Positions 17,941 through 26,236 of a stretch of 56,516 bases of DNA are shown here, piece by piece. Position 1 is the first letter of the stretch. Every line of letters begins with the position of its first letter. Under the pieces are notes generated by a model. It searched no databases, was not told where the DNA came from, and saw nothing but the letters and a program-made list of their open reading frames with translations. Source of the stretch: Hyphomicrobiaceae bacterium (GTDB taxonomy: Bacteria; Pseudomonadota; Alphaproteobacteria; Rhizobiales; Hyphomicrobiaceae). The stretch is taken from assembly GCA_025359185.1 (NCBI GenBank), contig JANYHF010000095.1, forward strand, positions 1-56,516, written 5' to 3'. The position numbers and the translations under genes were made by a program.

Positions 17941-19275
17941 ATGGCACAATCGCAAAGCGCAGCTGCAGCAACTGACGGCGATGCTACGCTGGAAGATCGC
18001 TTGGCGGGCGGCGCGCTGGCGGCTCTCATTTTTGCTCTGCATGTCTCGCCGCGCGGCGGCTGGCTCGTTCTTATTCTGCTGACGGTCTTGCTGTTCGGAT
18101 TGCTGATGCGCAGCGGTTGGCGGCTAGCTGATGCCACGCCGCCATCTTCGACGGCTATCTCCTTCCTGGCCTTTGGCGTGTTGGCCTTTGCGGGAGCGCT
18201 CTGGGCCGTTGCCCCCATTGAGGCCGTGAAAGCTGGGGGTGTATTCCTCTTACAGGTGGGCCTAGCCATCGTTGCTGCGGATTCGGCCGCTCGCTTGCCC
18301 GCCTCAACCGTTCGGCAACTCTGCCTCGGTTTGATGATCGGATTTGCTGCCGGCTTGGGCTTTATTCTGTTCGAGGCTGTGACGAAGTTGTGGCTGCATC
18401 GCTTCGTTTTCAACACGTTTCCCGTGCTGTCGCCCGGCGATGACCAACACGTCCATGTCGTCAAAGGCCGGATCGTGCGCATTGACGTATCGAATCTGAA
18501 ACGCAACATGGCGGCATCCGCGCTAGTGTTCTGGCCCGTGGCGCTGCTGGCGGCGCGCCGCATCACGGACCGGTTGGGTGTGTTCCCGCTGCCAGCGATC
18601 ATCCTGCTCGCTGCAGTGACGTCGGTCCTGTCAACCCACGAGTCGTCGGTACTCGCACTCGGCGCCAGTCTAGTAGCGCTCGCGGCCGCAAGCCTGTGGT
18701 TCCGCTGGACCTGGAGATCCATTGTAGCGTTCTGGTGCCTGTTGACGCTGCTGATTGTGCCGGTGATGCTGTGGCAGTTCGATGCCAAGCTCTATGAGTC
18801 CAACTGGCTTCAGTTTTCAGCCCGGCACCGGATGGTGATCTGGGGCTATTCCGCCAAGCAGATCGCACAGGCTCCGATCCTGGGCATCGGGGCCGGATCG
18901 GGCCGGATTCTCGATGATGCGCGCACTACGTTCGAAACGGTCATTGACATCGACGGCAAGCCGCTTGCGCTGAGCACGGCCGCCCATCAGCACGACGTTT
19001 ATTTGCAGACTTGGTACGAAATGGGCGGGCTGGGCGCGACGGCCTTAGCGATTGCCGGTTTGACAACGCTGTGGCGTATTTTCCGCTTGCCTGCTGGGGT
19101 GCGCAGCTATGCGCTGGCGGCCTTTGTGTCGGCCATGATCATGGTTTCCACGAGCTATGGGTTGTGGCAGGAATGGTTTGAGGCCTCGATCGCGATTGCA
19201 GCGGTTATGACGGCATTGAGCATCCGGTTTGTCGATGCAGGCGCGTTTGTGTTGCAGCAGCGCCGATCGGCGTGA
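17941..19275 (+). CDS. O-antigen ligase / polymerase-like membrane protein (Wzy_C family)
   Basis: A polytopic inner-membrane protein of about 444 aa with some ten hydrophobic segments, for example WLVLILLTVLLFGLLM, FLAFGVLAFAGALWAV and IILLAAVTSVLSTHESSVLA. A large periplasmic loop contains RHRMVIWGYSAKQIAQAPILG, GIGAGSGRILDDA and the HQHDVYLQTWYEMGGLGA stretch, which is the pattern of the Wzy_C domain of WaaL ligases and related polymerases. The likely role is transfer or polymerisation of a surface polysaccharide from undecaprenyl-PP carrier. The ATG at 17941 has GAGGTG upstream; a longer frame starts at 17851. The stop overlaps a possible GTG start of the TPR gene, so the two are probably cotranscribed. 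Confidence 0.8.
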   Translation: MAQSQSAAAATDGDATLEDRLAGGALAALIFALHVSPRGGWLVLILLTVLLFGLLMRSGWRLADATPPSSTAISFLAFGVLAFAGALWAVAPIEAVKAGGVFLLQVGLAIVAADSAARLPASTVRQLCLGLMIGFAAGLGFILFEAVTKLWLHRFVFNTFPVLSPGDDQHVHVVKGRIVRIDVSNLKRNMAASALVFWPVALLAARRITDRLGVFPLPAIILLAAVTSVLSTHESSVLALGASLVALAAASLWFRWTWRSIVAFWCLLTLLIVPVMLWQFDAKLYESNWLQFSARHRMVIWGYSAKQIAQAPILGIGAGSGRILDDARTTFETVIDIDGKPLALSTAAHQHDVYLQTWYEMGGLGATALAIAGLTTLWRIFRLPAGVRSYALAAFVSAMIMVSTSYGLWQEWFEASIAIAAVMTALSIRFVDAGAFVLQQRRSA

Positions 19276-19337
19276 ATTGGCTTTGGACCGGCGGCGGCGC
19301 CTTGCGCCGACCAAACTTGGCGGGCAAAGAACAGCTC

Positions 19338-21080
19338 ATGGCACGTTGTAAGAGAACCGGATCTGGCGTCGCGCATTGGTTTTGTATTGCGGCACTTCTG
19401 GTGTCCGCTGCGGTCTGTCTTCAAGCCGGGACCGTCCAAGCGCAGCAAGCAAGTGCAGGGGCTACGCCGGCGAATGGCGGCGAAGCCATACTTCGCGGCG
19501 ATTTCGCCAAGTCGGTCGATACGTTGACGCAGGAGCTGGATGCCCCCGGCCTGGGCAACGACCAGCGTGCAGGCCTGCTGAATGACCGGGGCGTCTCGCA
19601 GTGGCGGCTCGGCCAGCTCAAACCCGCACTGGACGACTTCAACAAAGCTGCGATCCTCTATCCTGAACTCGCTTCGATTTATAACAATCGCGGCAATGTG
19701 CTGATGGCGATCCAGGCGCCGGCCGAGGCCTTGCGCGACTTCGACCGGGCCATCCTGCTGGCGCCTGCCTACGCGGCGGCTTTCAACAACCGCGCCATTG
19801 CTCGCATCCAGCTGAAGGACAGCGACGGTGCGATTGCTGACTTCTCCAAAGCGGCCGAGCTTGCCCCCAACGCATCTGCGCCGATCAATGGCCGTGGCCG
19901 CATCCACCTCGATTTGGGACGACCATATCTCGCGTTGCGGGACTTCTCGCGTTCCATCGCTCTCGATCCTGGCTATCGGCCGGGATACCGCAATCGCGCA
20001 CTTGCTCGTATGGCGTTGCGCCAATTTGGTGTCGCCATCGACGACCTCAACAATGCACTGACCTTTGCTCCCAACGACGCCGGTTTGCTGCTGACACGCG
20101 GCACTGCACAGATCGGCCTGCAAAGCTATCCTGCTGCCCTGCAGGATCTCGACAGGCTCGTCACCCTGACGCCGCAGTCTCCGGCCGCCTATGCCGAGCG
20201 CGGTCACGTCCGTGCGCTGATGGGTATCATACCTGAGGCGATGGCCGATTTTGCCAAGGCGATCGAACTCGATCCCAAAAATCGCGAGGCCTACGTCTAC
20301 CGCGCCGAAGCTCACTTGTTGAGCAACGAAACTGGTCTGGGCATTGCCGACGCGGAACGCGCGCTGAAGATCGACCAGCGCTTCGGTATGATTTACCGGG
20401 TCCGAGGCCGCCTCAAGGAAAGTCTCGATCAGAAGGATGAGGCGATTGCTGACTACAAACAGGCCGTGAGCCTGGACAGCGGAGATCTGGACGCTTGGAG
20501 TGGGCTGCAGCGGTTGACGGGCAAAGACCGGCCACCCGCCGAGCTGGTGGTCTTGAGTCAGGTGCCCGGCTGGAGCCTGGTTCGCGAAGGCGACAAAATG
20601 AGCGCGCGCAGCGATCCCCCATCGGAGATGCTGGTGCCGTTGGAGGGGTTTGGTGCGGACCCGCCGGTTGTGCTCAACTGGGAGCCGAAGCTCCCGCCGT
20701 TCAAGGGTATCGGCGTTTTAAGATACATCGCAGGCACCTTTGCGACACCGGCAGGCGCGCAAGAGGTTGAGCTTGCCGCCATCATCGATATGCCCCGCCG
20801 GCAGATCATCGGTGTTGAGCTGTTCCGGCAAGGCGACAAACTCGCCACATGGACCTGGATGGACACCGGGCTGCTGGTTGTGAAGGGGCCAGATGGCGTG
20901 AGTTCCAATTACCATCTTGCCGATGGCGTGGCGGTTGCTGGGGCCGTGCCAGCCAGGCCTACAGCCCCGATTTATCAGTCCACCACAACGCAGCCGCGCC
21001 GCCAGACAGCGTCGGCATCGTCGACCCCGCCGCCACGGCGCAAGAAGGGGTTTTCGCTGTTCGATCTTTTGTTCAATTGA
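19338..21080 (+). CDS. exported TPR-repeat protein
   Basis: About 580 aa. A signal peptide (FCIAALLVSAAVCLQAG ... VQAQQ) is followed by around nine tetratricopeptide repeats, such as ASIYNNRGNVLMAIQAPAEA, AAAFNNRAIARIQLKDSDGA and AAYAERGHVRALMGIIPEAM. After about residue 410 there is an unrecognised beta-rich domain (PPVVLNWEPKLPPFKGIGVL, TWTWMDTGLLVVKGPDG), then a Pro/Thr/Arg-rich linker and a short hydrophobic end GFSLFDLLFN. TPR proteins of this sort serve as scaffolds, here probably periplasmic. A GTG start at 19272 overlapping the ligase stop is possible, but the ATG at 19338 directly begins the signal peptide. Function unknown. Confidence 0.82.
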   Translation: MARCKRTGSGVAHWFCIAALLVSAAVCLQAGTVQAQQASAGATPANGGEAILRGDFAKSVDTLTQELDAPGLGNDQRAGLLNDRGVSQWRLGQLKPALDDFNKAAILYPELASIYNNRGNVLMAIQAPAEALRDFDRAILLAPAYAAAFNNRAIARIQLKDSDGAIADFSKAAELAPNASAPINGRGRIHLDLGRPYLALRDFSRSIALDPGYRPGYRNRALARMALRQFGVAIDDLNNALTFAPNDAGLLLTRGTAQIGLQSYPAALQDLDRLVTLTPQSPAAYAERGHVRALMGIIPEAMADFAKAIELDPKNREAYVYRAEAHLLSNETGLGIADAERALKIDQRFGMIYRVRGRLKESLDQKDEAIADYKQAVSLDSGDLDAWSGLQRLTGKDRPPAELVVLSQVPGWSLVREGDKMSARSDPPSEMLVPLEGFGADPPVVLNWEPKLPPFKGIGVLRYIAGTFATPAGAQEVELAAIIDMPRRQIIGVELFRQGDKLATWTWMDTGLLVVKGPDGVSSNYHLADGVAVAGAVPARPTAPIYQSTTTQPRRQTASASSTPPPRRKKGFSLFDLLFN

Positions 21081-21086
21081 CGCCGG

Positions 21087-21764
21087 TCAGATCCCGATCA
21101 GCTTTTGCAGCACGCGGAATTTGAGCTGCTTGAAGCGCGAAGCTCCTTCGTTGGCGAACACACAGACGCAAGTCTCAGCGCCTTCCACGACTGGACTATG
21201 CGTGCCTTCGTCGTCCATGTCAGACACGTCGCCTGGCCCCAGGAGATGGCCGCCGTCGCGCAGAGCGCCATGCAAGACCAGCGTCAGCTCCGATCCAGAA
21301 TGGGCATGTTCGGGAAGCTCCTTGCCTGGAATGGCGCGCAGAAACCGCAAGGTATGAACACCACGCCGGTTCGGGAACTTTATCAGCCTGTCTTCGACGC
21401 CTGGCACAACATGCCGCCATTTGATTGCATCAAGTCCGCCGCCAAGCAGGCGTGTCAGGGCTTCAGGAAAAGCATGGCCCCTGGCCGAACCGTCCGGCAG
21501 CTGCCCTTTGACAATACGATGGCCGTTGACGGGCACAGGCTCGTCAAGCCGCGCCAACAGGCTTGCGACGGCACCGGCGCTAAGCTCTTCCGGCGCCGCG
21601 CCTTCTAAAACGGCCCCACCGAGCATCGCCAGCGACCGGTTAGTCTCCCGGCAGTGTCCGCACATCTCCAGATGCGAGGCGATGACAATGGCGAACGGCT
21701 CGCTGAGCGTGCCAGCGGCAAAGCTCATCAGCGTGGCGTCGTCGGGATGATGCGAAATGCTCAT
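21087..21764 (-). CDS. chrR: ChrR-type cupin anti-sigma factor
   Basis: Zinc-binding anti-sigma factor, 225 aa. The N-terminal ZAS domain has His6, His31, Cys35 and Cys38 (HHPDDATLM ... ASHLEMCGHC), the same positions as in Rhodobacter sphaeroides ChrR. The C-terminal cupin domain follows, with PEHAHSGSELTLVLHGALRD carrying His and Glu metal ligands. In R. sphaeroides, ChrR releases RpoE in response to singlet oxygen; this function is probable here. The gene overlaps the sigma factor gene by 4 bases, a coupled pair. Confidence 0.93.
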   Translation of the reverse strand: MSISHHPDDATLMSFAAGTLSEPFAIVIASHLEMCGHCRETNRSLAMLGGAVLEGAAPEELSAGAVASLLARLDEPVPVNGHRIVKGQLPDGSARGHAFPEALTRLLGGGLDAIKWRHVVPGVEDRLIKFPNRRGVHTLRFLRAIPGKELPEHAHSGSELTLVLHGALRDGGHLLGPGDVSDMDDEGTHSPVVEGAETCVCVFANEGASRFKQLKFRVLQKLIGI

Positions 21765-22432
21765 GAGGCGTCCTGGAAGGAACTTTTTATTTTTTGGTAG
21801 GCGAGGCGCATCCTGGATTTGACCGTACCCAATGGAACTTTCAGCTTCTCGGCAATCTCCCCATGCGACAGACCTTCGAGATACGCCAGTTGCACTACTT
21901 CTGTCTGATCGGCCGGCAGTGTAGCCAGTACGGCCTTCATGCGCGTCTGGATCTGCTGTGATGACAGCTGCTCATCGGGCAACGGATCGTCCGAGGCCTG
22001 TTCGTTCTGGTCTTCACCCAATTCCTGCCACGGCACCTCGCGCCGCAGGCGATCGATGCGCAAGTTGCGGGCGATGGTGAAAATCCACGTTGTGGCACTG
22101 CCCCGCTCGGCTGAGAACTGCTCCGCCTTGCGCCAAACGGTCAGGAACGTTTCCTGGACCAGTTCTTCGGCGGTACCGCGATCAGCGCCCTGACGCACCA
22201 GCATACCCTTGACCGCCGGGCCAATCGTTACGAACAGCTGCCGGAAGGCGTCGCGGTCCTGGCCTAGCGCAACCCGAGCCATTAATGCGGCAAGCTCAGG
22301 CTTTGTATCCAAGCCGATGCGCTGGACGCTACTTGCCAAATGCATACTCATTGCAGGGGTACCATCCGCCGCGCTTTCGGAAGATACGGGCACATCCGTC
22401 CCTTGGATCACAGGCTTGCCGATGGTGCTCAT
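21761..22432 (-). CDS. rpoE: ECF RNA polymerase sigma factor (RpoE/ECF11-like)
   Basis: About 223 aa. Sigma region 2 (FRQLFVTIGPAVKGMLVRQG, ELVQETFLTVWRKAEQF, WIFTIARNLRIDRLRRE) and region 4 (LPADQTEVVQLAYLEGLSHG, KVPLGTVKSRMRLAYQKIK) are complete. Some 35 residues at the N-terminus have no sigma homology I can see. The ATG at 22432 has AGGG upstream; longer frames reach 22621 but have no coding character. It is followed by chrR with a 4-base overlap, so it should control an oxidative or singlet-oxygen response. I could not identify an autoregulated promoter with confidence. The name rpoE is by analogy to R. sphaeroides. Confidence 0.93.
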   Translation of the reverse strand: MSTIGKPVIQGTDVPVSSESAADGTPAMSMHLASSVQRIGLDTKPELAALMARVALGQDRDAFRQLFVTIGPAVKGMLVRQGADRGTAEELVQETFLTVWRKAEQFSAERGSATTWIFTIARNLRIDRLRREVPWQELGEDQNEQASDDPLPDEQLSSQQIQTRMKAVLATLPADQTEVVQLAYLEGLSHGEIAEKLKVPLGTVKSRMRLAYQKIKSSFQDAS

Positions 22433-22746
22433 GGCGCCCTGTTCGAAAAAGTGGACATGCTTGCAATGTATCGTGCTTTTCCTTATTTGGCACAGCCAAT
22501 CGCGCCCGGCTTGGATTTGATTGCTTTTGGTAGAAAGTCTCGCGGCTGGATGAACGTTCAACGACCACCGTGCTCGACGGTAGCCCAGGTAGGATGTCAT
22601 GGAGACCGCAATGGAGGCCACACATTGGAAGGACTACGCGCCGCGTGGGGACGACGCCAATGAGACGCCAGCAGACGGAACCGGGCGGGTATGTGGTGCG
22701 GGAGTTACCCAGGTCAGCTCGGACGGCGGCATGAGCCGTATCCGCA

Positions 22747-22825
22747 GTAGGGTGAGCTGAGCCTCTTCGCTAAGCCAACTATCTGCCCATCGGTGGGCTT
22801 CGCCGAGAGACTCAGTCCACCCTAC
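22747..22825. repeat. imperfect long palindrome upstream of a TIM-barrel gene
   Basis: Arms GTAGGGTGAGCTGAGCCTC at 22747 and the reverse complement of GACTCAGTCCACCCTAC ending at 22825 pair imperfectly over some 25 bases. It resembles the GTAGGGTGG-type extragenic repeats of Rhizobiales. It ends about 19 bases before the ATG at 22844, so it may also form a leader hairpin. The rest of 22433-22843 shows no gene. Confidence 0.5.
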
Positions 22826-22843
22826 AAACCAGGACTCCCTATC

Positions 22844-23806
22844 ATGCAAATCGGTATGGTTTCTGACAGTCTTGGTCATCTCCCGTTCGGCGAGATGCTG
22901 GACACGGCCAAGCGGCTCGGCATCGCGGGCATCGAAATCAACAGCGCCAATTGGACGTCGGCGTCGCATTGCGATCTTGCGGGTCTTGTGAAAAGCGCGG
23001 CTGCGCGAAAGACCTTCAAGGCAGAGTTCGCCAAGCGCGGGCTGGAGCTGATCGCCCTCAACGCCAACGGCAACCAGCTGCATCCAACCGACGGCGAGCG
23101 GCAGTCGAAGGGCCTCTACGACACGATCACTCTTGCCGGACAGCTGGAGGTGGAAACGGTCGTCTTGATGTCCGGCCTGCCCGCAGGCGGCCCCGGCGAC
23201 AAGCTGCCGAACTGGGTCGTCTCCTCATGGCCACCCGAGACGCAGACCATCCTCAAATACCAGTGGGACGACGTGCTGTTGCCTTACTGGAAAAAACTTG
23301 CCGAGCACGCCAAAAAGACTGGCGTGACGAGCCTTGCCGTCGAGTTGCACGGCAATCAGGTCGTGTACAATGTGCCCACGCTGTTGCGTTTGCGCAAAGA
23401 GATTGGCCCGATCGTTCGCGCCAATCTCGACCCCAGCCACCTGATGTGGATGGACGCCGATCCGCTGGCCGCCATCGATGCTTTGGGCGCCGCCATAGGT
23501 CACGTCCACGCCAAGGATACCTTCGTCAACAGGCCGGTCGCCGATGTAGCCAGCCGCCTCGAAAACGGCTCGCTGATGAATATCCCGGGCCGCGCCTGGA
23601 GCTATATCACGCTGGGCTACGGTCACGGCGAAAGCTGGTGGCGCGACTTCTGCTATCGCCTGCGTATGGTGGGCTACGATGGCTGGCTGGCCATCGAGCA
23701 CGAGGACGTCATGCTCAGCCGCGTCGAAGGTGTGCAGCGATCCGTGGACGTTCTGAAATCGGCAGCTCCCGGCGAAGCGAGCGATTTCAAACCGCAAGCG
23801 ATGTGA
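22844..23806 (+). CDS. sugar phosphate isomerase/epimerase (TIM barrel)
   Basis: About 320 aa, of the xylose isomerase-like TIM barrel superfamily (AP_endonuc_2). MQIGMVSDSLGHLPFGEMLD and RLGIAGIEINSANW form the first barrel strands. Metal-ligand candidates are in LAVELHGNQ, RANLDPSHLMWMDAD, IGHVHAKDTF and GYDGWLAIEHED. Proteins of this kind act on sugars or sugar acids; the exact reaction cannot be assigned. The ATG at 22844 (AGGA upstream) begins the fold. The gene is convergent with the neighbouring epimerase (7 bases between them) and is transcribed opposite to the ABC operon, but probably belongs to the same pathway. Confidence 0.88.
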   Translation: MQIGMVSDSLGHLPFGEMLDTAKRLGIAGIEINSANWTSASHCDLAGLVKSAAARKTFKAEFAKRGLELIALNANGNQLHPTDGERQSKGLYDTITLAGQLEVETVVLMSGLPAGGPGDKLPNWVVSSWPPETQTILKYQWDDVLLPYWKKLAEHAKKTGVTSLAVELHGNQVVYNVPTLLRLRKEIGPIVRANLDPSHLMWMDADPLAAIDALGAAIGHVHAKDTFVNRPVADVASRLENGSLMNIPGRAWSYITLGYGHGESWWRDFCYRLRMVGYDGWLAIEHEDVMLSRVEGVQRSVDVLKSAAPGEASDFKPQAM

Positions 23807-23813
23807 CCGGAAT

Positions 23814-24662
23814 CTACGCCTTGGCCCATTGCTCGCGCAGGAAGTCGTGGCCGGACCGGTAGACCTCTTCGCGGTTGGGGAAGAAATCGCGCCAGACCCG
23901 GGTCGCGGCTGCCAATGCTGGCAGCGCACGGCCGAAGGCTTCGATGACGCACCAGCCGGTGTAACCGCCGTGCTTGAGCGCCGTCATCGTCGACCCCCAT
24001 GGCACATGGCCCTTGCCGGGCGTGCCACGGTCGTTCTCTGAAAAATGCACGTGATTGATGAAAGGCAGGTTCGGCGCGATGACGCCAACCGGGTCCTTTT
24101 CCTCGATGTTCGAATGGAACGTATCGTAGAGAATGCCGTAGTTGGGTGCATTCACGGCACGCACCACGGCGGCGGTATCGGCCACAGTGTTCAACACGTA
24201 GCATTCGAAACGGTTCAGCGGCTCGATGGCGAGCTTCAAATTGCGGGCGGCGGCATAGGTGGCGGCGAGCTTGTGCACACTGACCACATTGGCGCGCTCG
24301 CTGGCCGTAGGCGGGTTGCCACTGAAGACACCGAGTGGCTGATGGAACGGCCCGCACAAGGTCTCGCCGCCAACCGCCTCAAGACAATCGAGCGCCCAGC
24401 TGATGTGCTTGAGCGCGGCGGCTCGCACGGCAGGGTCGCTGCTCGTGCAATCGCGCGCGGCATCCGGCATCACCGTAACTGCGTTGACACGCAAGCCGCT
24501 GTCGCGGATCGTTTGCCCGACCTTGCGGAAATGCTCCGGGGTGCCCTCAAAGAACGGGATCTCGACGCCGTCATAGCCGGCGCGCTTAAGGTCATCGAGG
24601 ATCGGATAGTGCTCCTCGGTGACGTGACCCGTCCAGAGCAGCAGATTGAAGCCGAGCAGCAT
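23814..24662 (-). CDS. sugar phosphate isomerase/epimerase (tagatose-3-epimerase-like)
   Basis: About 282 aa, TIM barrel of the D-tagatose 3-epimerase/IolI/hydroxypyruvate isomerase group. LKRAGYDGVEIPFFEGTPEH, LKLAIEPLNRFECYVLNT (Glu ligand), NYGILYDTFHSNIEE (Asp and His), INHVHFSENDRGTPGKGHVP (His, Arg) and GWCVIEAFG (Glu) are the expected metal and substrate residues of ketose 3-epimerases. The start is at 24662 or 12 bases upstream (24674). It is the last gene of the ABC importer operon, 22 bases after the small membrane protein gene. A 3- or 5-epimerisation step in catabolism of the imported sugar is the best guess. Confidence 0.88.
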   Translation of the reverse strand: MLLGFNLLLWTGHVTEEHYPILDDLKRAGYDGVEIPFFEGTPEHFRKVGQTIRDSGLRVNAVTVMPDAARDCTSSDPAVRAAALKHISWALDCLEAVGGETLCGPFHQPLGVFSGNPPTASERANVVSVHKLAATYAAARNLKLAIEPLNRFECYVLNTVADTAAVVRAVNAPNYGILYDTFHSNIEEKDPVGVIAPNLPFINHVHFSENDRGTPGKGHVPWGSTMTALKHGGYTGWCVIEAFGRALPALAAATRVWRDFFPNREEVYRSGHDFLREQWAKA

Positions 24663-24684
24663 GATAATCCCCAATTCTTGTTCG

Positions 24685-25128
24685 TCAGGCAGCCTTGCTG
24701 GTTGCGTTCAGCCAGGTGACTGTGAGCGCAAGCACGGCGGCAACCGCGGCGATGCCCCAGACGAACGGTTCCTGGTAGAACGGCGCGCTTGGCACGGCGG
24801 CTGGCGGCGGCGACAGGAAGAAGGCGCCGTAAAGATGGGCAGCGCTGATCGACAGCAGCAACACGATGCAGAAGATCATCGCCACGACCAGTCCAATCGT
24901 CAGTACACTGCGCACGTGCACACCTGGTTGCGCCATCGGCAGCAGATTGTTGACGAGGCCCGCCAGCACGACGATGGCTGAGCCGATCCCAAACAGCGTG
25001 ATACTGAAGGGCTGGAAGATCAGTACCAAGCCAAAGAGGCCGAGGCCGATAATGAACATTTCCAGCCGCAACGCTCCGGCTTTCGACATACCGGCCGCCG
25101 CTCCTGAAATCTGACTGTCGTCGCTCAT
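24685..25128 (-). CDS. small four-helix membrane protein of the ABC importer operon
   Basis: About 147 aa with four hydrophobic helices: LEMFIIGLGLFGLVLIF, LFGIGSAIVVLAGLVNNLLP, LTIGLVVAMIFCIVLLLSIS and VWGIAAVAAVLALTVTWL. It has no recognisable catalytic motif. Its ATG overlaps the stop of the ATPase gene by 4 bases (ATGA), so it is firmly in the operon. Glycerol ABC importers of rhizobia (glpSTPQUV) also have two ATPases and an extra small membrane protein, so this may be an analogous accessory subunit. Function unknown. Confidence 0.78.
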   Translation of the reverse strand: MSDDSQISGAAAGMSKAGALRLEMFIIGLGLFGLVLIFQPFSITLFGIGSAIVVLAGLVNNLLPMAQPGVHVRSVLTIGLVVAMIFCIVLLLSISAAHLYGAFFLSPPPAAVPSAPFYQEPFVWGIAAVAAVLALTVTWLNATSKAA

Positions 25129-26216
25129 GTGCGCACCGCCTGGCCTTGGGCATCGAAGACGTGGGTCTGACGGGGATCGCAACGCAGATGCAGCGCCTCG
25201 CCAATGGCGACACGTTTCTCGCGCGGCACGACAACACGCAGATCCGATTTGTTGGGACCGCGAACGTGGATAAGAGTCTCAGCACCCATGGGCTCGATCA
25301 ACTCGGCAGCTGTCGTGATCGTATCGGGGGCGGCGAGGCTGACTGGGGTCAGGCCACGCGGGCGTACGCCGATCGTCACCTTGGAGGCCGGAGCAAGGCG
25401 TCCAACGGCGGGGTCCGTCTGCAGGCGCAATGGCGCGCCGCCAAAGGTTACGTCCGCCGTGCCGCCTGCTGAAGCCTTCAGGTCGGCCTCGAACAGGTTC
25501 ATCTGCGGGGTGCCGATGAAACTCGCAACGAACACGTTGGCGGGCCTGGCGAATACGCCATGCGGGGTCGACACCTGCTCAATGCTGCCGTCGCGCATGA
25601 TGGCAATCCGGTCGGCCATAGTGAGCGCTTCGAGCTGGTCGTGGGTGACGATCACCGTGGCCTTGGAGAGCCCCTGCAGGACCTCCTTGATCTGGCTACG
25701 CATGGTGTGGCGAAGCTCAACGTCGAGGCGCGACAAGGGTTCATCGAATAGGAAACAATTGGGATCGCGCACGATAGCGCGGGCGACGGCAACACGCTGC
25801 TTTTCGCCTTCGGAGATCTGGCCGGGCAGGCGGTCGAGCACAGTCGTGAGATGCAGAATATCAGCCACCCTCTTCACGCGCGCGGACGAATCCGCAGGCG
25901 AGAGTTTTTCGTAGTGCAGTGGCATGGCGATGTTTTGGCCTACCGTCAGCGCCGGATAGAGGGCGTAGAACTGGAACACCATGGCGATGTTGCGTTGGTC
26001 GGCGGGGAGCTCGTTCATGCGCTTGCCGCCGATGATGACATCACCAGCGGTGGCGCGTTCGAGGCCTGCGATCATCCGCAGCATCGTCGTCTTGCCGCAG
26101 CCCGATGGGCCGAGCAGGCACACGACTTCACCGGCGGACACGGACAAATCTGCATCGCGCACGGCAACAAAGCTGCCGAAGGCCTTGGTGAGCTTCCGAA
26201 GTTCAATCGTCGACAT
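25125..26216 (-). CDS. ABC transporter ATP-binding protein B (altered signature motif)
   Basis: About 363 aa, MalK/UgpC-like nucleotide-binding protein with a C-terminal TOBE-type regulatory domain (KVTIGVRPRGLTPVS). Walker A GPSGCGKTT (36-44), Q-loop VFQFYALYP, Walker B FLFDEP and H-loop His192 (VTHDQ) are intact, but the signature, usually LSGGQ, reads ISEGEKQ (134-140). It is encoded with a second, different ATPase (29866-30966), so the transporter probably uses a heterodimer. The ATG at 26216 is chosen by homology; the frame runs upstream without coding character. Overlaps the next gene by 4 bases. Confidence 0.92.
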   Translation of the reverse strand: MSTIELRKLTKAFGSFVAVRDADLSVSAGEVVCLLGPSGCGKTTMLRMIAGLERATAGDVIIGGKRMNELPADQRNIAMVFQFYALYPALTVGQNIAMPLHYEKLSPADSSARVKRVADILHLTTVLDRLPGQISEGEKQRVAVARAIVRDPNCFLFDEPLSRLDVELRHTMRSQIKEVLQGLSKATVIVTHDQLEALTMADRIAIMRDGSIEQVSTPHGVFARPANVFVASFIGTPQMNLFEADLKASAGGTADVTFGGAPLRLQTDPAVGRLAPASKVTIGVRPRGLTPVSLAAPDTITTAAELIEPMGAETLIHVRGPNKSDLRVVVPREKRVAIGEALHLRCDPRQTHVFDAQGQAVRT

Positions 26217-26236
26217 TTGGCCTCTTGACGGGAAAC

